A model generated the notes under the pieces. It saw only the letters and a list, made by a program, of their open reading frames with translations. It searched no databases and had not been told where the DNA came from. A program made the position numbers and the translations under genes. A stretch of 64,000 nt of DNA, from contig CM049310.1 of the NCBI GenBank assembly GCA_026874595.1, forward strand, positions 4,094,001 to 4,158,000, read 5' to 3'. Numbering within the stretch: the first letter of the stretch is position 1; each line of letters starts with the position of its first letter. Positions 57,115-64,000 of this stretch are shown here, piece by piece. The DNA is from Sipunculus nudus. Its lineage: Eukaryota > Annelida > Sipuncula > Golfingiida > Sipunculidae.

Positions 57115-58056
57115 TGGAAGGAAGATACTAAAACTCTCAGCTTTGTGTGCCATCTAACTTTGCCACAAATTCACCTTTTTGGTTGCTGAAGGTTGTGGTC
57201 CAGGTGTGCACAGCCTACTCTCTTTACCTTCAAATCGCAATGAAGCACACGTTAAACATATAAATAGTGTGTTTTCAAAGGAGACCTCATTAGAAACCTC
57301 TAACTATTTTAGAAGCACCTACTTTCCATGACACTACTATTTTGTCCTCATGAATCCTGGCACTCTGACAACATGTGGCAAAGAATGTGTACATATTCTC
57401 CTACACAGACCAGATTATAACGGCATTAAACTGTTTTAGATTTTTATGGTCCCTATAAACAAATCTTATCAAGTCTTCATGTACCTGTAACGAGGTCTGG
57501 AGACTATAAAAGCAGGATCCAATGGAGTTCTTGATCACTTTAAGGAGAGTGTCAATGAATAAGAGTTAATTAAAAGGTTGGAATGAACTAACGATCACTC
57601 TTAGAGTTAGGTAAGTGTCCACAATAGACATATATATCACATCTAATTGTCATTGTGGTTACAACTGGCAAACACTGAACCTTAATAGCTGACTCCTCTG
57701 TACTGATCACCAAATCCTGACGTAATACAATGAAGTATACGTGAACCCAAATGTGTTTCAAGTTTGATCTTGGTGCACCACTGCTTGGCTTGAATATAGC
57801 TTAAAATTGACAAACAAAAATATATTTTTATTTTATATAAAGAGTAACTCATCTCCATGCAATGAAAACAAAAACAAAATTACGTCTTTTCAACCGGATA
57901 TGTATACCATTTGAAATCTCCACAAGGACGAAGGACGGTCTTTCCCACAGTGTTTTTAGACTGGAGAGCCACCTAACGGAGACTGACAAAATTAAATAGT
58001 AATCAAAACAAGAATTATTTTTCACGATTGTTCAAATGGACACTGATATGCATAAA

Positions 58057-58061
<5 letters not shown>
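57115..58061. other. Intergenic upstream of KAP gene 2, no gene seen
   Basis: Probable promoter region of gene 2 on the minus strand, but no TATA or initiator can be singled out. Confidence 0.35.

Positions 58062-58120
<59 letters not shown>
58062..58120. repeat. (TA)n microsatellite
   Basis: Uninterrupted TA tract of about 59 bp. Confidence 0.95.
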
Positions 58121-58122
<2 letters not shown>

Positions 58123-58521
58123 CAATCATCATATATTGAAAAAAATGATTAATCCAACATTGAGAGTTTACACTTGAACTACGCCAACCTCAGCTGCTGG
58201 ATTCAGCAAATCGTTAGATCCTTTTACATGAAACGCTCACGCATTAACCTAATGCGCCCCTTACCAGCAGAATTGAGGCCACCAATTATTCCATTGACAA
58301 ATTGTCGATAATGCAGAACTTGCTATATACCCATTAAGAATATATACATCCTTGTCTTTACGATTTTTTTTTTCGCCCATTAGAAACTCTTGATTTCTTT
58401 TGCATCACACATGGGACACCCACCTATAGGAAAGCTGCCAATAGGCCCTATGTTACCAGTACTGGCATCTTACCCGTTCTTGCGTCCTATATGGGTTTGC
58501 AATGAGCAGAGTAAGATGAAC

Positions 58522-58551
58522 CGAGTCGACTCGCTGAATCGAGTCGACTCG
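58522..58551. repeat. Paired 12-bp palindromes CGAGTCGACTCG
   Basis: Two perfect copies of CGAGTCGACTCG at 58522-58533 and 58540-58551, separated by 6 bases. Confidence 0.85.
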
Positions 58552-58559
58552 CACAATTT

Positions 58560-60380
58560 CTGATAATTGGCACAGAGGAAGCCGCTTTGAGAAAAGTCTC
58601 AGGATTTATGGGAAAAATATTGTAAATTGCCACCCCTGAGTATTTTCGAGGCGTGGGCATAGAACAGTTGCGTGAAAATGTAGGGTTCTTATAGCCTTCT
58701 ATCACACCTCTCAGTCGGCTTTATAAAAATAATAAGTTTCCAATGAAACTATAAATTCCATATATATATATATATACCAAAATACGCATGCTGATATATA
58801 TAAAACGGCGCCCGTGATTCCACTGATTTCTATGCTAAGCCGTTGTATATATTGAGCAAACCCAGGATATTGTAATGAGCTGCAAGAGCAGATTCCAAAA
58901 CTATGAATCCGTACTAATGGAATCCCAAGGCTGAAGGATATAATATAATGTCAGATTATATTATACACATACACATACGAAATGCATTTATGCAATGGTA
59001 AATGCATACGCATATAGATGGAACCCAACGTGTGATCTTTATATGGATCAACGTTGTACATATCCTGAACAATGTTCATTGGTAAAACATTGTAAACACC
59101 ATGTCAGTATGAATGGAACGATGTTTACAGGTTAGATTACACAGGAAATGAGGGAAGGATATGTAAAACTGGGCTTACACTTCTTCATTTGCTTCAGACC
59201 TACCTATAATGAAATCAGTCACCCTTTATATATGTTCATTGGGTGTTACCCAAACGTTCCACAAGATTTCGTCATATTTCGTTCAAAATTTTGGAGTCAA
59301 GCTGCTAACAGACAAACAAATTATACGAGAGGGAAAAGTATAGTACCTGGCGGGGTATAATATGCCCGGATATGATTTTATTTTTCTGTATATTGTATGA
59401 AATTTTATCAGGTCAGGTCCCCCGCCACCCTTAATGTTCCACATCTGCACGTTGTTAAGATGCGTTATTGGACAGTTGGCAATATCATGGTGTTTTAGTG
59501 TCTTAAAAGTTATAAAGTAGCCAATAGGAAGTAGTTTTGAAGCTACGAGTCCCCTTCAGATCGGTATTGTTTGCTGCCGTGTCAGGTGAACAATTGATAG
59601 TGATGTATAGATCTATTCCGTGCACTAACTGAGCTCTGAAAATAACTGTCAATTCATATCACCTTTAATCAACTCTTATTCCTGTAGAGTTTTCCTACGT
59701 GATCACAGCTGCAATATGATCCTTATTTTACGATCATTTTATAGTCTCCAACACCTCGTATGTTTGCACAAGGAGACAAGATAAGGTGTGTATACTAAAT
59801 GTCCTTAATAACCTCTTTCCGTTTGTAACAAGACAGACTTTTAAGTTGTTTGGTATTAGTTATCCAAAGTATTTGGATAAGATTGGGAAAATGTTTCCCA
59901 TAACCCTTGTCAATGAAATTCTGCACTCCGGAGTTAGTTCATGTAGAGCTTTTTATGATGATAAGACCAGATAATATATATAAGCGTAGGTTTTTTTGCC
60001 GCATTTCAGTATATAATGGTGATTAAGAGGAAAAGCTCTATACGTCTTCTTAAACCAAGATGAAGTCCTCAGGCAACAATCGGTCATCCATAACTAAACG
60101 CGTTCCAGGCAGCAGTCGGCAAGCGCATACTTTCAGCCACATTTGATGTTTTATTTAATAACCGCGTTGTTTTCCATCCTCTAGACTTGTATTCGAACCT
60201 GGGTAGTTCCAGCTGAGCCAACTTATAGTTGCACCAGCAGATGTCAGCACACTGCCTTGAAAACGGATGCATATCTATAGTGTCACAGTAATACATTCGC
60301 AGAATATTTGGTTGCTTTTATAATTGTGTAAATTATTTTATACAATTTGAACAAACATTAACCAACTATTTTATTTTATC
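58560..60380. other. Intergenic, no gene supported
   Basis: A frame open from 59720 to 59974 (plus) looks somewhat protein-like but has no recognised domain. A tRNA-like relic is noted on the minus strand near 60170-60230. Confidence 0.35.
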
Positions 60381-60382
60381 AT

Positions 60383-60384
<2 letters not shown>

Positions 60385-60434
<50 letters not shown>
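60385..60434. repeat. (TA)n microsatellite
   Basis: Uninterrupted TA tract of about 50 bp. Confidence 0.95.
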
Positions 60435-60441
<7 letters not shown>

Positions 60442-61439
60442 CTGCAGGTTTTCTGCAAGCAACAACTACTAGAGTGCTCTATGGCATTTCACCAGAGCTT
60501 TATAATTATACAAAATGAAGACGAGTCAAGTATTTTCAGACATTTTACTACTAGGGCGCACATTTACACTCAACAGTCTTTGTTACAAGTGACACAACAG
60601 GCCAGTAACATATATACGTTCAAGGTCGCATATCTATGTAACACGTATATATCAGTATGATCTAGTCCATTACAGCCAGACAGCATTACCTGACGAGTGC
60701 AACAACATGAGTCATAATATAATAGATAGTATGGTATGACCGTTTTTTTTTATTGTTTTTTTTTAACTGATTCTTTCGTAGTATTTTTAAGAACACTGGG
60801 GATATGAAGACTTTATTACAAATAGGGATTCAAGCGCCTGTGAACACAGTATAATATTGACTTGTCATCCGCTATGTAGGGGTATTAAGGAAAAAAAAAG
60901 GTTTTTGTTCCCAGGTACTTTAAGAAAAAAACGGTGCGGGTGGGCGATTTTTTGTTTTACATTTTTTGTATGTTTCGATAAAAATGTCAAACCTGACCAC
61001 GTTAAATTGTCAAAGCACAGACAACTCATTTTGCGAAAAAAAAATGTCATATGACACGTATTAATTGTTCTCAAAAACTATTTGATCTGCGAGTGCGTTA
61101 AAGCAGCTGTGATTTTGACATCAATGCTGGACTCGCAACGAAGGTCACGTGACGTGAAATTAACACCGCTTTGATCAACACCAGCTGTGACACTGAAATT
61201 TACAAGATCTTTCAGATCCCTGGATGCACCTGTGTATGTGGAACCTGGGAATGAAATATGTCAGCTTTCAATTGTAAAATAAATACTAATCTTATTTTAT
61301 TTTTCCAATATTATATGTTTGTGAGCCAGGCATTCGCACTGTATAAGATTTATACATATTAATTTGATCAACCAGGTCAGCTAACACGGGGAAATAAAAC
61401 GGCTAAAAATAAATATAATTAAAGTGTCGCCCGAGTTCA

Positions 61440-61600
61440 AACTACTCATATAAAATTTGTGATTTAACTGGTGACCCTGGTTAAGTTCCCGGGTTGACTT
61501 GGTGAGCAGGTCGTAGTGGCCCTTCCAGAGTATGTGGTTTTCTCCGGGTTTCCTCTACATTTTGAGACCGCCGGACGCCACCAGCTGTGCGATGGACAGG
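61440..61600. repeat. Fragment of a dispersed marine-invertebrate repeat
   Basis: Contains TGTGGTTTTCTCCGGGTTTC and CCGCCGGACGCCACC, a motif set I associate with a common dispersed repeat in molluscs and other marine invertebrates. The family name is not established here. Confidence 0.35.
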
Positions 61601-61609
61601 TCTGGCATT

Positions 61610-63190
61610 AGTTATTATAATTAACTGGCCTATCCTACCCATTCATTATTTTGCACTTGAACACCAATTTAGTTCCATACCAAATACGACATATTGCACT
61701 CTAATGTATTGAAGACTGGTTTAGTTATTTTAATATAAATAGAGAACACAACAACATATCCGTTACAGGATATTGGATTCACAGTAACAAACTGTTTTCT
61801 GACTTGATGCACAATCGCACTTGTAGACAAATGGCGCAGCGATAACCCCTTCGAAAAGTAACTTGAAATATCTCTGAATTTATGTACATAAGAAAAATTC
61901 CCCTCCCCCCTAAGGACACACTTTGCATCATTCCCGACAATTCAAGACAAAACACGTAGGCCCTAGTACATACCCGCGGCGTGACCACAAAGGTATAGCG
62001 TCAACTATAATATAAATTGTACAAGTAAAACATAAAATGTAACAGGGATATACCAATGTAATGTTAGGCGCTTCCAGTATTAAATTGCCATCATCGCCAC
62101 GAAACTATCGCGGATAATTAAAGATTTAAGGTGACACCACCAGTGTTGCAAATCGACGAAAGCGTTCCAACATCAATTGCCAAACTGAATTTATGGTTAA
62201 AAAATGGATTCATTCATCATTTTTAATTTGATTAATTTCATACGTGGAACACTACAAAGATCCAAGGTATACTTTTACATTTTACTGAATGACCCCGATT
62301 AAAGATGTGGTCCATATCTTTGATCATACAAATCTTAATAAAATGTGAGATAAAATGGTACACAAGTGTTAAATATGGATGAAATAAGTAACTGTATATA
62401 AAATTGGAACATGATACAAATTTATTGTATGATTTAACTTAATGTTCTTCTCATGTCATGTCATTTCTGATGAGCGTATATGATTAAAATGAGAAAATGA
62501 GTTTAACCCTCTGGACACACTCCTCACACAGCGGTTATACACTGCATTCGTCCCGGATACCCTTTCGTGTAATCGCTGCTTTGTATGGCATGGTTCTCTA
62601 GGTGAAATCAGACCAGTAATAGCGTAGTATCGCTTTGTCCTATGGTCAACATAAGTCCATATTAACAGTATGATAAATCTATGTTTTTATACGGGCAAGT
62701 TACATATAGTCAGTGTAACCAATATCCTTGACATGTAAACCCATGCGTAGATGTGACTCCAGCAAGAACTGAATATTATTAGCGTCAGGATAAAGTAAAG
62801 AGTAGCCGTGTATATGTTACCAGAGGACTGTGACTCAGTTATAGTATGGCACATTCAAGTAGGGAGCATAACCATGCAGATGATTGTTTTGATAATTTAT
62901 TGTACATTTATATGGAGTATCATGATTAGATATTAGCGTGAGAACTTTGAACTGAGAGCACACATGTTTCGTTTGATGTAAATTTCAGTAAAGTTTAATT
63001 GCGTGGGAATTGGCGGTCTCAATAGTAACGATTGTTTGCTGTAGACTTCAAAGGATGAACACCTGTTTAGTTTGGTTTTTCTCAAGGTTTTGTCTCTGGA
63101 GGCGTGTTCATATTAAAATTCATGGAATAATTAGAAGTGATCATAATAGGGAGTAGTGATAGGCCAGAAGACGGCCAAGACATGTGATGT
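61610..63190. other. Intergenic, no gene seen
   Basis: Lies upstream of the promoter at 63200; no exon or RNA gene is supported. Confidence 0.4.
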
Positions 63191-63199
63191 CAGCAGGCA

Positions 63200-63207
63200 T
63201 ATATAAG
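63200..63207 (+). promoter_or_regulatory. Probable TATA box of a gene running off the window
   Basis: TATATAAG, followed from about 63230 by a stretch that is less AT-rich than its surroundings and ends in a coding start and strong splice donor. Confidence 0.55.
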
Positions 63208-63229
63208 TCGTGATGAAGGTCAACTGCCC

Positions 63230-63720
63230 GATCAGCGCGCCAGTTTGGTAAAGCTTGACGATATCTGCAGTCTGGGGACAAGTCTGAGTGCATCAGAGTC
63301 TAGAAAGCTGAGAGATGATGTCTGTGAGCGTAGATAGTCGCTCTCTGAGGAAGGCCACGGTGATTACTCTATAACAGTCTTCAGAGCGAGTATCGCATTT
63401 TGCCGACGGACTGGTAATCTGGCGATTTTAGTAAGTGCCGATTGAACTGTGTCTCGAGAGGCAAACCAGTACTCCAGCGAGGGACTGTTTGTGATCGGAG
63501 TCCCGTGTATTTATAAGTGGACTGATTGTTCCGTGTACACAGTGCGAGCAGCGCAACACTCCGATGTCACGTTTGCGCCATGGTCATGTGATCAGGAGAA
63601 GTGTAAACAAGTGACTATCTTTGTAGTGTCGTTAACGGACTGAGTGATTTTTTCTGTGTTAATTATCGGACGCTTGTGATCTTCAGAGCTTGCATATATG
63701 GAGCGCCTCTCCAAAGAAAT
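63230..63720 (+). CDS. Probable first exon (long 5' UTR plus eight codons) of an unidentified gene
   Basis: Transcription would start near 63230, about 30 bases after the TATA box. The 5' UTR of about 470 nt holds several upstream ATGs, including a 19-codon uORF at 63315-63374. The last ATG, 63698, opens MERLSKE and reaches GTAAGT at 63721 in phase 2. The rest of the gene lies beyond the window and cannot be named. The start could instead lie in a later exon. Confidence 0.45.
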
Positions 63721-63828
63721 GTAAGTTTTATTTATCTTTTGGAGATTACGTATGTATGAGTTTTAGCCAGTTGGTTTGACAGTTGAAAGAACCTGGTCGT
63801 ACACATCTTTAGTCGTGTGACAAACCAA

Positions 63829-63831
<3 letters not shown>

Positions 63832-63880
<49 letters not shown>
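63832..63880. repeat. (TA)n microsatellite
   Basis: Uninterrupted TA tract of about 49 bp, in the presumed first intron of the terminal gene. Confidence 0.95.
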
Positions 63881-63883
<3 letters not shown>

Positions 63884-64000
63884 TTGTTGTCTATGTGACA
63901 CTTTAAGTATATTGCCATTAAGTATAAGGTAAAAAAATAAGGTAAAGTATAGGTTAATTCTTATCCAGGTTTAGTTATATAATATTTCATATAAAACTTA

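Noticed and set aside
59720-59974. Open frame of about 84 codons ending FYDDKTR
   Set aside because: Composition looks partly protein-like and an AG lies near 59744, but no domain, partner exon or family could be recognised.
60170-60230. tRNA gene or SINE on the minus strand
   Set aside because: A perfect A box (TGGCTCAGCTGG) and a B-box-like GGTTCGAATAC are present but only about 10 bases apart and no cloverleaf can be folded; at most a deleted tRNA-derived fragment.
63449-63643. 64-codon open frame in the terminal exon
   Set aside because: It begins at GTG rather than ATG and lies in the presumed 5' UTR, out of line with the ATG that precedes the splice donor.

Overview
The window looks like a stretch of an animal nuclear genome, most likely a bivalve or related mollusc. 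It has spliced genes with GT/AG introns, long AT-rich introns and intergenic DNA, many (TA)n microsatellites, LINE/SINE/LTR/MITE debris, and dispersed repeats ending in GGAC-rich tails next to AGCTCA-type ends that I associate with bivalve genomes. The taxon is an inference; no species marker is present.

Layout. (1) 1-3860: the 3' part of a young non-LTR retrotransposon (endonuclease plus reverse transcriptase, one frameshift between them). (2) 3860-15620: gene-poor repeat-rich DNA with a MITE-like foldback, AT-rich tracts, a hAT-like MITE, a second foldback, a candidate solo LTR, and at 9206 an isolated relic of a signal-peptide exon. (3) 15723-28800, plus strand: a complete seven-exon gene for a secreted protein, predicted 748 aa, with signal peptide, PLAT domain, ten TSP1 repeats and a C-terminal ShKT domain. 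Intron 1 holds about 68 identical copies of a 37-bp minisatellite, intron 2 a 74-bp palindrome between two TA tracts, intron 3 a SINE with target-site duplication. (4) 28800-36000: repeats, including nested duplications rich in CGCATGCG palindromes. (5) 36291-42795 and 47618-57086, both minus strand: two tandem paralogues of the KAP family of membrane P-loop NTPases. The downstream one (at higher coordinates) has a Tyr in place of the second Asp of Walker B. (6) 57100-63190: intergenic repeats. (7) 63200-63720, plus strand: TATA box, long 5' UTR and probable first exon of a gene continuing past the window.

How the parts relate. The exon at 9206 and its intron are a diverged copy of exon 1/intron 1 of the PLAT-TSP1-ShKT gene, so this locus has duplicated, and the relic shows intron 1 before the minisatellite expanded. 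The two KAP genes share their Walker A exon, a large membrane/Walker B exon and intron phases, so they arose by gene duplication; their 5' exons differ. All splice models were made by eye from reading frame, phase and GT/AG sites; transcript data would settle them. The strongest candidates for something undescribed are the PLAT-TSP1-ShKT architecture with its homogenised repeat array, and the tandem KAP pair with one altered NTPase.
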